Numbered from the stretch's first letter, positions 1 through 9,595 are shown. The stretch: 64,000 nt of DNA from Stieleria magnilauensis (GCA_007753675.1 CP036432.1:3508394-3572393), one strand, 5' to 3'. Notes: generated by a model from the sequence alone, not told the origin. A program made the numbers and translations.

Positions 1-975
1 CTGTACCTGCCCACCACCGAAGGCCTGTACTGTTTGGCCAGCGAGCAGGCCGAGGACACCGCATCTGGCGAAAACGCAATCGCGTCGACGCTCGACGCCC
101 AGCCTCGACCGGCCGTCACCGACACCACGATCAACCACTTGCAATTGATCCCCGCCGAAGCCATCGCAGTCCCGGGCGCGGCGCTGCCCCTGCGGTTGGT
201 GGCGTACAACGCGATCGGGCAGCGTTTGGAAACTCCGGCAAACGCGACGTTTGAAGTGTCTGGCGATGGGCGAGTCGATGCCGACCAGAATTTCCTCGCG
301 TCCAGCGAAGTCGTTGGCCACACCGCCGCCGTTGTGACCGCGCGCATCGGCGACCGCGTCGCGACATCCCGATTGCGCGTCGTCCCTCCGTTGCCCTGGC
401 AATTCGACTTCAGCGACAACGAAGTTCCGATGACTTGGATCGGCGCCCGCTATCGTCACGAACCTCGCAAAATCGATGGCGACCCGGCGTTGGTCAAAAT
501 CACCACCATTCCCAAAGGCACACGCAGCCAGTCTTGGATGGGACCGACTGACATGCACGACTACACCGTGACCGCGGACGTCAAAGCAGCGGTGGCGTCC
601 AAGTTGCCCGACATCGGTCTGATCGCCCAACGCTACACGCTGGATTTGATGGGCACCAACCAGCAGCTACAAATTCGCACCTGGCCGGCGCAGAACCGGA
701 TGGCGCGCAGTGTTTCGTTCGCTTGGAAAGCCGACACGTGGTATTCGATCAAATTTCAAGCCACCAACGAAGAGGGACAGCTCGTCTTGCGTGGCAAGGT
801 TTGGCCGCGGGGAACGGAAGAACCTGATACCTGGACCTTGACCGCGACCGACCCCGCGCCCAACACCCAGGGCAGTCCCGGATTGTTCGGCAACGCCACC
901 AACGCAGAGATCTTTATCGACAACGTCACCGTCGCGGCATTCCGGCCGGCGGCAAGTGAGCGAGACGACCGTTAA
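1..975 (+). CDS. C-terminal part of a PQQ/beta-propeller-like secreted protein (partial)
   Basis: The reading frame is open from base 1, so the start lies outside the window. The first visible residues (LYLPTTEGLYCLA) look like the last strand of a PQQ-binding beta-propeller blade. After a linker comes an Ig-like stretch (about residues 45-130) and then a concanavalin/LamG-like region ending in a typical jelly-roll strand (IFIDNVTVAAF). In planctomycetes such proteins are usually long secreted PQQ-repeat proteins, so this one is probably extracytoplasmic. Its substrate cannot be told from the part seen. The gene ends 125 bases before the DUF3311 gene, with an inverted repeat between them. Confidence 0.7.
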   Translation: MYLPTTEGLYCLASEQAEDTASGENAIASTLDAQPRPAVTDTTINHLQLIPAEAIAVPGAALPLRLVAYNAIGQRLETPANATFEVSGDGRVDADQNFLASSEVVGHTAAVVTARIGDRVATSRLRVVPPLPWQFDFSDNEVPMTWIGARYRHEPRKIDGDPALVKITTIPKGTRSQSWMGPTDMHDYTVTADVKAAVASKLPDIGLIAQRYTLDLMGTNQQLQIRTWPAQNRMARSVSFAWKADTWYSIKFQATNEEGQLVLRGKVWPRGTEEPDTWTLTATDPAPNTQGSPGLFGNATNAEIFIDNVTVAAFRPAASERDDR

Positions 976-999
976 CATTTTGCACTGCCACCACCTTTG

Positions 1000-1057
1000 A
1001 CGCTGTGAAGTACTCAATGGGTCTCGGGCCCTTCCGCTAAAATGTGCTTCACAGCGT
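1000..1057. repeat. 11-bp perfect inverted repeat in an intergenic gap
   Basis: ACGCTGTGAAG at 1000-1010 is mirrored by CTTCACAGCGT at 1047-1057, with a 36-base loop. It lies between the end of the PQQ-like gene and the DUF3311 gene. There is no T-tract, so it is not a classic intrinsic terminator. It could be a termination or processing hairpin, or an operator. Confidence 0.5.
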
Positions 1058-1100
1058 TGCCCCACCTTAACGAACCCTTCTACCTTCCAAATCACACTTC

Positions 1101-1340
1101 ATGAAATATCTTGTTTGGGGACTTGTTGTCCTTCTGGTCGTCTTGCACCAGGATCTCTGGAACTGGGATAACGACCGGTTGGTGTTCGGATTCATGCCGG
1201 TCACGTTGGCGTATCACGCCGGGATCTCTATCGCGGCGAGCGTGGTTTGGTTTCTGGCGACGAAGTTCGCCTGGCCCAGCGATTTGGAAGGCGTCACAAA
1301 ATCGGCATCCGAAACCGAGCATTCGGAGGCCGTGTCATGA
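1101..1340 (+). CDS. DUF3311-type small membrane protein
   Basis: A 79-residue protein with two hydrophobic segments (about residues 3-18 and 29-55) joined by a short polar stretch (QDLWNWDND), matching the DUF3311 pattern. Such proteins are regularly encoded immediately before sodium:solute symporters, and here the stop codon overlaps the symporter start (ATGA at 1337-1340), implying translational coupling. By inference it is an accessory subunit or assembly partner of the symporter in the cytoplasmic membrane. No clear Shine-Dalgarno is visible, which is common in this phylum. Confidence 0.8.
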   Translation: MKYLVWGLVVLLVVLHQDLWNWDNDRLVFGFMPVTLAYHAGISIAASVVWFLATKFAWPSDLEGVTKSASETEHSEAVS

Positions 1341-3046
1341 GCCCCGGAGTGATCAAAGTTTTAATCATCGGCGTCTATCTGGCGGCGCTCGTCAGTTTGG
1401 GGCTGTTTTCCTCGCGGCTGTTTCGCGGCACGTCAAAAGACTACCTGCTGGCCAGCCATTCGATCGGCCCGTTTCTGTTGTTGATGTCACTCTTCGGCAC
1501 GACAATGACGGGGTTCGCATTGGTCGGATCGACCGGTGAAGCGTTTGCCGAAGGGGTGGGCGTCTACGCGATGCTCGCGTCCTCGTCGGGCATCATTCAC
1601 TCGCTCTGTTTTTTCGTGCTGGGCATCAAGCTTTGGTCGTGGGGAAAGAAATACGGCTACACGACACAAATCGCATTTTTTCGCGATCGACTCGGCAGCG
1701 ACAAGATCGGCTTGCTGCTGTTCCCGATTCTCGTTGGGCTGGTCATCCCCTATCTGTTGGTCGGAATCATCTCGGCCGGCAAGGCGATCGAAGGCGCGAC
1801 GCGTGGCGATTTCCTGATGCTGACCGAATCGGGCAGCATTCCGCCGTGGTTGACCGAATTGGTGATCTGCGCCGTCGTGCTGGTGTATGTTTTCTTCGGT
1901 GGGATGCGGGGCACCGCTTGGGCCAACACATTCCAGACGATTGTCTTCATGGTCCTGGGTGTCGTTGCGTTTTATTTGATCGCGACGGGCTTGGCCGCCA
2001 AATCGGTTGAAAGCGGACGTGCCCATGAGATCCGCGACGGCCAGCGCGTCGTGCGTACCGAGCCACCGTCGGGGCTGATGGATTCACTGCACATCGTCTC
2101 CCAAGAAATCCCCAAGGCGCGGCGGGTGCGCGCCGAAGTCACCCTTTCGGACCAACTCGCCACCGTCGAAGCGCCCGAAAAATTTCGCACGCGGGAACGA
2201 ATGGATCCCTGGTTGTTCTTGACGTACATGTTGATTCCGTTTTCGGTCGGCATGTTTCCGCACCTGTTTCAGCACTGGTTGACCGCCCGGGACGCCAACG
2301 CATTCAAGTTGTCTGTCGTCGCACACCCGGTGTTCATCTTGATCGTCTGGATTCCTTGCGTGTTGATCGGCGTTTGGGCGACGACGGGCTTGATCGACAT
2401 CCCACCTCCGATCGCCAGCGATCCCAACAAGGTGCTCGGATTCATGGTCAAGTCGCTTTCGGGCGATGTCCTGGGCGGGTTCCTGTTGGCCGGCATCTTG
2501 GCCGCGATCATGTCCAGCCTGGACAGCCAGTTCCTGTGTATCGGAACCATGTTCACCAAAGACATTGTGGTCCACTACAGTCGCGAAGACCGCTTCAGCG
2601 ATCGTCAGATCATCCTGATCTCGCGTGGGTTCATCATCGCCGTCGTCTTGGCAACGTTTCTGCTCAGCTTGACCACGATCGCCCAGACCCGCGTGTTCCA
2701 ACTGGGGATTTGGTGCTTCAGCGGATTCAGCAGCTTGTTCCCGCTGGCGTTCTTGGCCATCTACTGGCGTGGGTTGACCAAGTGGGGCGCCTACGCGGGC
2801 GTGTTGACCGCGGCCTCGGTGTGGTTCTGGCTGTTTTCGGCCAGCCAATTCGGCGCGATCGAAAACTGGTCGGTCGATTTCACGCTGGGCGGCAGCACGA
2901 TCCACACGATGCCGGTCGCGACGATCTTCATCGCATCGACGCTTGCGACCGTGATCGTGTCGCTGGTCACCCCCAAGCCCGACGCGACGACACTGGAGAA
3001 GTTCTTTCCCGCCGCCGATGGAGGCCGCGTCGATGATGCGATGTGA
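1337..3046 (+). CDS. Sodium:solute symporter family transporter
   Basis: A 569-residue integral membrane protein of the SSS family, with 12-13 predicted hydrophobic segments. Recognisable stretches include the N-terminal TM1 region, a GMRGTAWANTFQ segment and the conserved AAIMSSLDSQFLCIG stretch in the core. A hydrophilic insert of about 70 residues follows TM6 (about residues 220-290). The ATG at 1337 was chosen because it overlaps the DUF3311 stop; an upstream in-frame start at 1247 would lie inside the DUF3311 gene and adds only non-family sequence. Sodium-driven uptake of an organic solute is expected. The substrate is not predictable from sequence alone. Confidence 0.88.
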   Translation: MSPGVIKVLIIGVYLAALVSLGLFSSRLFRGTSKDYLLASHSIGPFLLLMSLFGTTMTGFALVGSTGEAFAEGVGVYAMLASSSGIIHSLCFFVLGIKLWSWGKKYGYTTQIAFFRDRLGSDKIGLLLFPILVGLVIPYLLVGIISAGKAIEGATRGDFLMLTESGSIPPWLTELVICAVVLVYVFFGGMRGTAWANTFQTIVFMVLGVVAFYLIATGLAAKSVESGRAHEIRDGQRVVRTEPPSGLMDSLHIVSQEIPKARRVRAEVTLSDQLATVEAPEKFRTRERMDPWLFLTYMLIPFSVGMFPHLFQHWLTARDANAFKLSVVAHPVFILIVWIPCVLIGVWATTGLIDIPPPIASDPNKVLGFMVKSLSGDVLGGFLLAGILAAIMSSLDSQFLCIGTMFTKDIVVHYSREDRFSDRQIILISRGFIIAVVLATFLLSLTTIAQTRVFQLGIWCFSGFSSLFPLAFLAIYWRGLTKWGAYAGVLTAASVWFWLFSASQFGAIENWSVDFTLGGSTIHTMPVATIFIASTLATVIVSLVTPKPDATTLEKFFPAADGGRVDDAM

Positions 3047-3154
3047 GGCTCGCGTCGATCGTCTTCCGTCATGTCCAGTGCGTCGTTAAAGTGGTCTCCT
3101 TTGGTGCGGTTACCGTAGCTCTCCGCAGACACTCCACCCGTCCAAAGCGATCCC

Positions 3155-3652
3155 ATGGAAATTCTCGACATCCTCTCACGCATCGTTCACGTCGGCACGG
3201 CGATCACTCTGGTCGGCGGAAGCGTGTTCACCGCGTTCGTGTTGATGCCGTCGGCCAAAGAGCTGGGCGACGAACCGCACCGCCAATTGGCCACGGCGAT
3301 CACGTCGCGGTGGAAGCGGTTCGTCCACATCGGCGTGCTGCTGTTTCTCGTCAGCGGACTGTACAACTACTACCGGGCCATTCCTGCACACCAGGGCGAC
3401 GGACTCTACCACGCCCTGGTGGGCACGAAGATGTTGCTGGCGCTGGCCGTCTTTTTCATCGCCGCGGCCCTGGTCGGACGAAGTGCCAAACTGCAACCGA
3501 TCCGCGACAAGAAAGCCACCTGGATCAAGATCCTGGTGCTGCTGGCGGCGATCATCGTCGCCATCTCCGGATACGTCAAAGTCCGCGGCGCCGCGAAAGC
3601 CTTGCCGCCAATCGGCGACGCGACGGTGTTGACTGAAACAGAAGTGGGTTAA
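3155..3652 (+). CDS. CopD-like four-helix membrane protein
   Basis: 165 residues with four hydrophobic helices (about 8-32, 52-70, 88-108 and 125-142). The first helix begins LSRIVHVGTAITLVGGSVF, a pattern shared with CopD/DUF420-like small membrane proteins that carry a conserved histidine near the first helix. It probably sits in the cytoplasmic membrane. A haem or copper role is only an inference from the family resemblance. It is transcribed alone and converges on thiD with a 12-base gap. Confidence 0.6.
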   Translation: MEILDILSRIVHVGTAITLVGGSVFTAFVLMPSAKELGDEPHRQLATAITSRWKRFVHIGVLLFLVSGLYNYYRAIPAHQGDGLYHALVGTKMLLALAVFFIAAALVGRSAKLQPIRDKKATWIKILVLLAAIIVAISGYVKVRGAAKALPPIGDATVLTETEVG

Positions 3653-3664
3653 ACGTCCAGCCTG

Positions 3665-4546
3665 TCATTGAGCCCTGCCGGCATTCTTTCCCGCGTGCAA
3701 AACACGATGCTCGACAGGGCGGCAGCCTTGGCCCAGCGGCGGCGATAGCTCCAGCGACGTGTGAACGGCGGAGATCGCACCTTGCACCGCGGAATTCACC
3801 CGAAGGGCATGCGGGTGCTTGGGACTGGTCAACGTCAAACGTGCCGCGATGGTCGCCGACAAACTGCAGCCCGCACCGTGACCATGGTTTCCCGGCACGT
3901 CTGCGACGCCGATGCAAGTCACGTGTTCATCGTCGGCGAGGATGTGCTGCCGATCCCCGTCGATCACCCCGGCTTTGATCAACACATACTTTGGTCCCAA
4001 CTGATGCAGGTCATCGGCGGCCTGGCAAAAGGAATCCAGATCGGTCAGTTTCCGCCCCAGGATCGCTTCGACTTCATAGCGATTCGGCGTGATCAGGGTG
4101 GCGATTGGAAACAGGTGCTCGCGGTACGCAGCGGTCATGCTGCCGTCGCCCAACAGATCACCGTGCTTGCTGATCAAGACCGGGTCGACGATCAAATCGC
4201 CTGAATACGTTTCCAAGCGTTCCGCAATCGCGCGGACGATTGCCGGACTGCCGAGCGCGCCCGTTTTGATCGCCAGCGGTGGGATGTCTTCCAAGACGCA
4301 TTCGAGTTGTTCCGCCACCAAATCGACCGGCATGACTTCGACACGTTTGACTCCGACGGTGTTCTGAACGGTCAGCAAGGTCACCACGCTCATCCCGTAG
4401 ACGCCGTTTTGCTGAAACGCCTTCAAGTCGGCTTGCAGCCCCGCACCGCCGCTCGGATCGGATCCGGCAATGGTCAAAGCAACCGATTTGCGGGCAATGG
4501 AAAAGGAACGGGAGGCAGCCTTGCCGGCGGGCTTTTTCGGTTTCAT
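3665..4546 (-). CDS. thiD: Hydroxymethylpyrimidine/phosphomethylpyrimidine kinase
   Basis: A 293-residue ribokinase-fold kinase that phosphorylates HMP and HMP-P in thiamine pyrophosphate synthesis, in the cytoplasm. The sequence shows the N-terminal substrate loop AGSDPSGGAG (residues 27-36), VLISKHGD (about 123-130), the TPNRYEVEAILG segment (about 153-164) and the C-terminal GHGAGCSLSA anion-hole motif (222-231), which in the family is usually HGTGC. A basic leader of about 20 residues precedes the domain, so the true start may lie slightly downstream. No other thi gene or TPP riboswitch is visible nearby. Confidence 0.92.
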   Translation of the reverse strand: MKPKKPAGKAASRSFSIARKSVALTIAGSDPSGGAGLQADLKAFQQNGVYGMSVVTLLTVQNTVGVKRVEVMPVDLVAEQLECVLEDIPPLAIKTGALGSPAIVRAIAERLETYSGDLIVDPVLISKHGDLLGDGSMTAAYREHLFPIATLITPNRYEVEAILGRKLTDLDSFCQAADDLHQLGPKYVLIKAGVIDGDRQHILADDEHVTCIGVADVPGNHGHGAGCSLSATIAARLTLTSPKHPHALRVNSAVQGAISAVHTSLELSPPLGQGCRPVEHRVLHAGKNAGRAQ

Positions 4547-4714
4547 GAACGTGGGAGCATTTGTAAAAAAAGCGGTCCGGTGCGGACAAGTCGACGTTTT
4601 TTCGCGAACTTACCCTCCCATGATTGCCTCTCCCTCGATTGGTCGCAATGTGCCGTCGGCACACGGCCTCGACGCCATGGGGCGACTGGACGGCCTGTCG
4701 GCCTGTCGGCTGAA

Positions 4715-4767
4715 GCCCGCACGCGTGAGCAAGGGGCCACGCGGCGCCCCTCGCTAACGCGCCGGGC
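4715..4767. repeat. REP-like palindrome
   Basis: Imperfect inverted repeat: 4715-4737 (GCCCG..CGCGT..GC..GGGGC) pairs with 4746-4767 (GCCCCTCGCTAACGCGCCGGGC), leaving a short loop. It belongs to a set of GC-rich palindromes in the gaps of this window (see 14688-14760 and 48371-48406) and is preceded by GGCCTGTCGGC motifs shared with that set. Confidence 0.6.
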
Positions 4768-4823
4768 TGGCATCATTGCGTTGATTTCGGAACATCGATT
4801 AAGTCGACAGGCCGTAGAACGAC

Positions 4824-4853
4824 GCGTTCAATCGCGTTGTCTCGATTGAACGC
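4824..4853. repeat. Perfect 11-bp hairpin
   Basis: GCGTTCAATCG (4824-4834) and CGATTGAACGC (4843-4853) form a perfect stem with an 8-base loop. No T-run follows. It could be a binding site or an RNA hairpin; its function is unknown. Confidence 0.55.
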
Positions 4854-5218
4854 CAGGAATCGACGTTCTGGCGAAACTAGCTACGTTTCACCGGTTGTTG
4901 AATCCTCAGCAACGGCCCCTCTTGTGGTTCGCCACTGCAGCCAGAGGATGCGGTCCGATTGATCAGGTCCTATGACACAGCAGACATCCAAGCAGTACAT
5001 TGTCTTGCCAAGGGTTTTCCCGTCGTCCCAACCTCCAATTTTCCTGCCCGACATTTTTCGGCCACCCGTCTTTCGTTTCTCCAGGCTTGGCTTCGGCACA
5101 CCGTCCAGACATCGCCAGGGCATTGATTTCCAGATTCTTGCTCCACCGGATGAACGCTCTCTGGTCAATGAAGTAGTCTCCGTTAGAACGTCGTCAGCTT
5201 CCCTTTACTGATTCTCCG

Positions 5219-6298
5219 ATGAAACGCCTGATCGCCGGTTCCGTCTTCGTCCTCCTTCTTGTGGTGGGGGCACTCGGCGCGGTCGGCTACGCCAAGTACC
5301 GCCAAATCCAGGCCGCCGGTGCGATGCCCCCGCCGCCGGAAATGCCCGTCGCCGTCGCCACGATGACCGCAACGGACCTACCCTACCGCCGCAACAGCGT
5401 GGTGATCGGTACCGTGCTGGCGCCCCAGTCGGTGATGCTACGCAATGAGTTGACGGGGGTTCTCACCGAAGTCGCTGTCAAACCGGGAGACTCGGTACAT
5501 CGGGGCGACGTCTTGTTCAAGTTCGACACGGATCTCGAATCCGCCGACTTGAAGAGCGCGGTGGCGACCCGGCAACTGGCTGAAGACGCATTGGCGAGAA
5601 ACCAACGATTGAAACAATCCGGTGCCGGCAGCGAGCAACTGCTGGAGGAAGCGACCGCGAACCTGGCCCGATCGGTCGCCGAAAACGAACGGTTGGAAGC
5701 GTTGATCAAAAAGAAGACGCTGACCGCGCCCTTCGATGCCCGCGTGGGCCTGTTCGACCTCCATCCCGGACAGTACCTGGCCGCCGGCAGCGAAATCACG
5801 GAACTGTCCGGCGTGGCCGACTATCTGAACATTGACTTTGCGATGCCCCAATCGGTCGCGGCCACCGTCGGCGTCGGTGACGCGATCGAGTTGTTGCTGC
5901 CGCCAGCCCCACAGCCACTCCAGTCCAACATCGTCGCTGTGGATGCGTCCGCGAATCTGCAGTCACGGTCGCTGATGGCTCGGGCGCGGCTGGACAATCC
6001 GCCGACGACCCTGCATCCCGGTGACTCGGTCAAGGTTCGTATTCCTTACGGCCCCAACGTCCCCGCGGTCACGGTGGCGTCGACGGCGGTTCGTCGGGGA
6101 CCGACCGGCACCAGTGTGTTTGTCGCGGTCGAAACCAACGGCCAGCTGCGTGCCGAGTCGCGTTCGGCGGTGGTGCTGGGCAGCGACGGTTCACGGACTT
6201 GGATCGCAGAAGGGATTGCGGCCGGGGACACCGTGATCACCGACGGTTCGTTCAAGGTCAGCGAAGGACGATTGCTGGCCCCGGGAGACACCCCATGA
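5219..6298 (+). CDS. RND efflux periplasmic adaptor subunit (membrane fusion protein)
   Basis: A 359-residue HlyD/MFP-type adaptor that links an RND pump to an outer-membrane channel. An N-terminal membrane anchor (residues 5-25) is followed by a lipoyl-like half (about 60-95, GVLTEVAVKPGDSVHRGDVLF), an alpha-hairpin rich in Ala, Glu and Leu (about 100-165), the second lipoyl half (LTAPFDARVGLFDLHPGQYL), a beta-barrel domain and a membrane-proximal domain. The stop overlaps the pump gene start (ATGA at 6295-6298), so the two are coupled. No TolC-type channel gene is in the window. Confidence 0.9.
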   Translation: MKRLIAGSVFVLLLVVGALGAVGYAKYRQIQAAGAMPPPPEMPVAVATMTATDLPYRRNSVVIGTVLAPQSVMLRNELTGVLTEVAVKPGDSVHRGDVLFKFDTDLESADLKSAVATRQLAEDALARNQRLKQSGAGSEQLLEEATANLARSVAENERLEALIKKKTLTAPFDARVGLFDLHPGQYLAAGSEITELSGVADYLNIDFAMPQSVAATVGVGDAIELLLPPAPQPLQSNIVAVDASANLQSRSLMARARLDNPPTTLHPGDSVKVRIPYGPNVPAVTVASTAVRRGPTGTSVFVAVETNGQLRAESRSAVVLGSDGSRTWIAEGIAAGDTVITDGSFKVSEGRLLAPGDTP

Positions 6299-9200
6299 GG
6301 CAACACGAAACCACCGCCGCGCCACGCCGCGCGATCACCGACCTGTTCATTCGCCATCCGGTGCTGGCCGTCGTCGCCAATTTGATATTGGTGATCATCG
6401 GAATTCGCTGCGCCGCTTCGTTGCCCGTTCAACAGTTCCCGAAACTGGAAAGCAGTTCGATCACGGTCACGACGCTGTACTACGGTGCCAGCGCCGAAAC
6501 CGTCCGCGGCTTCCTGACGACACCGATTGAACAAGCGGTATCGTCGATCGCGGGCGTCGACACGATCGAATCGACGAGTATCGCCGGCATCAGCACGATC
6601 ACGATCAAGCTGCAACTGAACCACGATTCGACGCGGGCGCTGGCGGAAGTCAACGCGCGGCTGAGCCAAATTCGTTCGCAACTTCCCGACCAGGCCGAAC
6701 CGCCGACGGTCGATCTGGCCCGCGCCGACAAGCCCTACGCGACGTTCTACATCAGTTTCACGTCGGATCACTTCGACATCCCCGCGCTGACCGATTTCTT
6801 GGCCCGCAACGTCCAGCCACGACTGGCGACCGTCCGCGGCGTCCAGCGCGTCGGCGTCGAAGCCGGCCAGACACCGGCGATGCGGATCTGGATTTCACCG
6901 CAGCGGCTGGCGGAGTTGAATCTGACACCGGGCGATGTCTACCAGGCGCTGCAACGAAATAATTTTCTCGCCGCCATCGGCCAAATCAAAAGCGACTCGG
7001 TCCAGATCGACTTACTGACCAACACCGATCTGCGAAGCGTCGAAGAGTTTGGTGACTTGATCGTTTCGCAAACCGATGATTCGATCGTGCGATTGCAAGA
7101 TGTCGCCGACGTCGAACTGGGATCGGAAGAGCCGACGGCGACGGCGATGTACCGCGGCCGCAAAGCCGTCTACTTGAGCGTGTGGCCGCTACCGGCAAGC
7201 AATGAAATCGAAGTCTCCAACGCCGTCGCGGTCGCGATGGCCGAGCTGCAACCCCGATTGCCTTCGCACGTCGACATGCAGATGGCCTACGACGGCACCA
7301 AGTTCATGCGCAAGGCGCTGTCGGAGATCTTCACGACGCTGTTGGAAACGGTCGCCATTGTCGCCTTGGTGGTGTTTCTGTTCATGGGGTCGCTGCGTTC
7401 GGCACTCGTTCCTCTGGTCGCGATGCCCGTCTCGCTGATCGGTGCCGCCGTCGTGATGTTTTTACTGGGTTTCTCACTCAACCTGCTGACGTTGCTGGCC
7501 ATCGTGCTGTCAGTCGGATTGGTCGTCGACGACGCCATCGTGGTGGTCGAAAATGTCCAGCGACACCTCCGCGAAGGCCTCTCCAAAACCGGCGCGGCGC
7601 TGGTCGGCGCCCGTGAACTGGTCGGTCCGATCATCGCGATGACGATCACGCTGGCAACCGTCTACGCTCCGATCGGGTTCCAATCGGGACTGACCGGCAT
7701 GCTGTTTCGCGAGTTCGCGTTTACGCTGGCCGCCGCCGTGATCGTTTCCGGAATCGTGGCGGTGACGTTGTCGCCGATCATGAGCGGGTTGCTGTTACAA
7801 ACCGAAGAACGCGAGGGGCGGCTGACTCGATTGACCGCGCGGCTGTTCGATCGATTGCAAGCGATCTATGCTCGGCTGCTGGTTTGGGTGCTGGATCTGC
7901 GTTGGTCGATCGCCGTGGCAACCTTGATCACCGCCCTGGCTGCCGTTCCGCTATACATGTTGTCGGGCAAGGAACTGGCACCGATCGAAGACGAGGGAGC
8001 GATCTCGTTGGTCGTCAGCGCCGCACCCGATTCAACACTGACGGCGTCGACGCACTGGGCCGGCGAGTTGGCCCAACGCTTGCAAGCGATCCCCGAAACC
8101 GAGTACATGTGGTCGCTGGTCACCGCCGGTGGAGGCTTCGGGGGCGTGATCACCAAAGACTGGGACGATCGAGAGCGTGATACCCAATCGATGCTTCCCG
8201 AAGTCTTCGCAATCGCATCACAGAGCGTCGGACTGGAAGCGTTTCCCGTGCTGGTTCCACCGCTTCCCGGCGCGGGCCAATTCGATGTCGAATTGGTGAT
8301 CAAAAGCGACACGCCGACGCGACAGCGGCTGGAATGGTCACAACAGATCATGCAGCGCGCCAGTGAAACGGGCATGTTCATGTTCGTCGATTCCGATTTG
8401 AAATTCGACCTGCCCCAGGCACGTGTGATGGTCGACCGCGAGGTGTTGGCCGACCTGGGACTCGACCAAGCCGCGGTGGGCCGTGAGTTGGGCGTGTTGC
8501 TCGGCGGCGGTGAAGTCAATCGATTTAATTTCTTTGACCGTTCGTATCGCGTCATTCCACAACTCGATGCCCGCCAGCGTGAAGACATCGGGTCGTTGAT
8601 GGATTTAAAAATCCGCAATCCGGCCGGCGAGTTGATTCCCGTGTCGGCATTCGCATCGATCCAGCCGGTGACCGCACCGCGCAGTCTGCATCGATTCGGA
8701 CAACAAGACTCGCTCAAAATCTCCGCCGCCGTCTTGCCCGGTGTCACCAAAGCGACGGGGTTGGACGTGATCGAGCAGATCGCGCGCGACGTCACCGGTG
8801 GTGTCGCGGAAATTGATTACGCCGGCGAATCACGGCAGATCCGCAATGAGGGTTCCAAGCTGGCCGGAACGCTCGGGTTTGCCTTGGTGCTGATCTATCT
8901 GGTGCTCGCGGCGCAGTTCCATTCGTTTCGCGATCCGCTCGTTGTGCTGCTCGGTTCCGTCCCGCCGGCGATCACGGGCGTGCTGGTGCTGACCTGCTTG
9001 AATCTGACGACCATCAACATCTATTCCCAAGTCGGATTGATCACCTTGGTCGGACTGGTCGCCAAGAACGGAATCTTGATCGTCGAGTTCGCCAACATGC
9101 TGCGTCGCGACGGCTGGGAGAAACGGGCCGCGATCATGCATGCGGCAAAGACTCGCCTGCGCCCGGTGTTGATGACGTCGGCGGCAACGATCCTGGGTCA

Positions 9201-9432
9201 CTTTCCGCTGGTTCTGGTCACGGGCGCCGGGGCGGAAGCTCGCAACAGCATCGGCATCATCCTGGTGGCCGGTATGGCGTTGGGGACCCTGTTGACCCTG
9301 GCCGTGGTTCCCGCGCTGTACCTGATCATCAGCACCAACCGACGATTGGATCCGCACCCTGGAGAGCGGCTGCCCGAGGTGGAAAACCGGCCGCAAGAAC
9401 GCCCCTCTGTCGGCGAACTGGAACTCGTCTGA
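6295..9432 (+). CDS. RND-family efflux pump permease (AcrB/MexF-like)
   Basis: A 1045-residue inner-membrane pump, the usual length for hydrophobe/amphiphile efflux RND permeases. It has TM1 after a short cytoplasmic leader, two large periplasmic loops and twelve TM helices. The proton-relay aspartates appear as VGLVVDDAIVVVEN (about residues 406-419), and the matching second-half helix reads VGLVAKNGILIVEFAN. The ATG at 6295 overlaps the adaptor stop; an in-frame start at 6199 lies within the adaptor gene. Proton-driven export of drugs or toxic metabolites is expected; the substrate is not determined. Confidence 0.93.
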   Translation: MRQHETTAAPRRAITDLFIRHPVLAVVANLILVIIGIRCAASLPVQQFPKLESSSITVTTLYYGASAETVRGFLTTPIEQAVSSIAGVDTIESTSIAGISTITIKLQLNHDSTRALAEVNARLSQIRSQLPDQAEPPTVDLARADKPYATFYISFTSDHFDIPALTDFLARNVQPRLATVRGVQRVGVEAGQTPAMRIWISPQRLAELNLTPGDVYQALQRNNFLAAIGQIKSDSVQIDLLTNTDLRSVEEFGDLIVSQTDDSIVRLQDVADVELGSEEPTATAMYRGRKAVYLSVWPLPASNEIEVSNAVAVAMAELQPRLPSHVDMQMAYDGTKFMRKALSEIFTTLLETVAIVALVVFLFMGSLRSALVPLVAMPVSLIGAAVVMFLLGFSLNLLTLLAIVLSVGLVVDDAIVVVENVQRHLREGLSKTGAALVGARELVGPIIAMTITLATVYAPIGFQSGLTGMLFREFAFTLAAAVIVSGIVAVTLSPIMSGLLLQTEEREGRLTRLTARLFDRLQAIYARLLVWVLDLRWSIAVATLITALAAVPLYMLSGKELAPIEDEGAISLVVSAAPDSTLTASTHWAGELAQRLQAIPETEYMWSLVTAGGGFGGVITKDWDDRERDTQSMLPEVFAIASQSVGLEAFPVLVPPLPGAGQFDVELVIKSDTPTRQRLEWSQQIMQRASETGMFMFVDSDLKFDLPQARVMVDREVLADLGLDQAAVGRELGVLLGGGEVNRFNFFDRSYRVIPQLDARQREDIGSLMDLKIRNPAGELIPVSAFASIQPVTAPRSLHRFGQQDSLKISAAVLPGVTKATGLDVIEQIARDVTGGVAEIDYAGESRQIRNEGSKLAGTLGFALVLIYLVLAAQFHSFRDPLVVLLGSVPPAITGVLVLTCLNLTTINIYSQVGLITLVGLVAKNGILIVEFANMLRRDGWEKRAAIMHAAKTRLRPVLMTSAATILGHFPLVLVTGAGAEARNSIGIILVAGMALGTLLTLAVVPALYLIISTNRRLDPHPGERLPEVENRPQERPSVGELELV

Positions 9433-9595
9433 TCGCCGACGTTACAATGGAATCAGCGGATGATGCCCGGCGCGGCGCCCCATATTCCTGTGGCCCACGA
9501 TCCCAACGCCCCGTTTTCCTGGCCAACGTTTTCCTGGCCACCATTGTTGTGCCATTTCATTCCCCGCGTTTCCTGTCCGACAAACGAGCCCCACG
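9433..9595. repeat. Short intergenic region with 15-bp tandem repeat
   Basis: The gap after the RND operon contains two adjacent copies of CGTTTTCCTGGCCAA/C (9512-9526 and 9527-9541). The motif resembles pyrimidine-rich repeats at about 5010-5080 and 33461-33500. I see no gene here. Confidence 0.55.

Larger units (their letters stand above)
4547..5218. other. Intergenic region with hairpins, no convincing gene
   Basis: A 672-base gap between the divergent thiD and RND operon genes. It holds a REP-like palindrome (4715-4767), a perfect hairpin (4824-4853) and a pyrimidine-rich stretch (about 5010-5080) with recurring TTTTCC/TTCC-GCCC motifs like those in other gaps of this window. A 79-codon open frame (4972-5211) has no family resemblance or protein-like composition and was not called. 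Promoters for both flanking units should lie here, but I could not place them. Confidence 0.6.

Noticed and set aside
1000-1057. Intrinsic terminator at the inverted repeat after the PQQ-like gene
   Set aside because: The loop is 36 bases and there is no T-tract, so it is listed only as a repeat.
1247-1336. Upstream extension of the sodium:solute symporter
   Set aside because: It lies inside the DUF3311 gene in another frame; the ATG at 1337 overlaps the DUF3311 stop and fits the family start.
2084-2905. 273-codon minus-strand frame inside the symporter gene
   Set aside because: Arg/Asp/Gln/His-rich composition typical of an antisense shadow in a high-GC gene.
4972-5211. 79-codon open frame upstream of the RND operon
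   Set aside because: No protein-like composition or family match; it overlaps a pyrimidine-rich intergenic repeat.
6199-6294. Upstream extension of the RND permease
   Set aside because: Overlaps the adaptor coding sequence; the ATGA junction at 6295 is the natural start.
7866-8795. 309-codon minus-strand frame inside the RND permease
   Set aside because: Antisense shadow rich in Ser, Arg and Thr; no family sequence.
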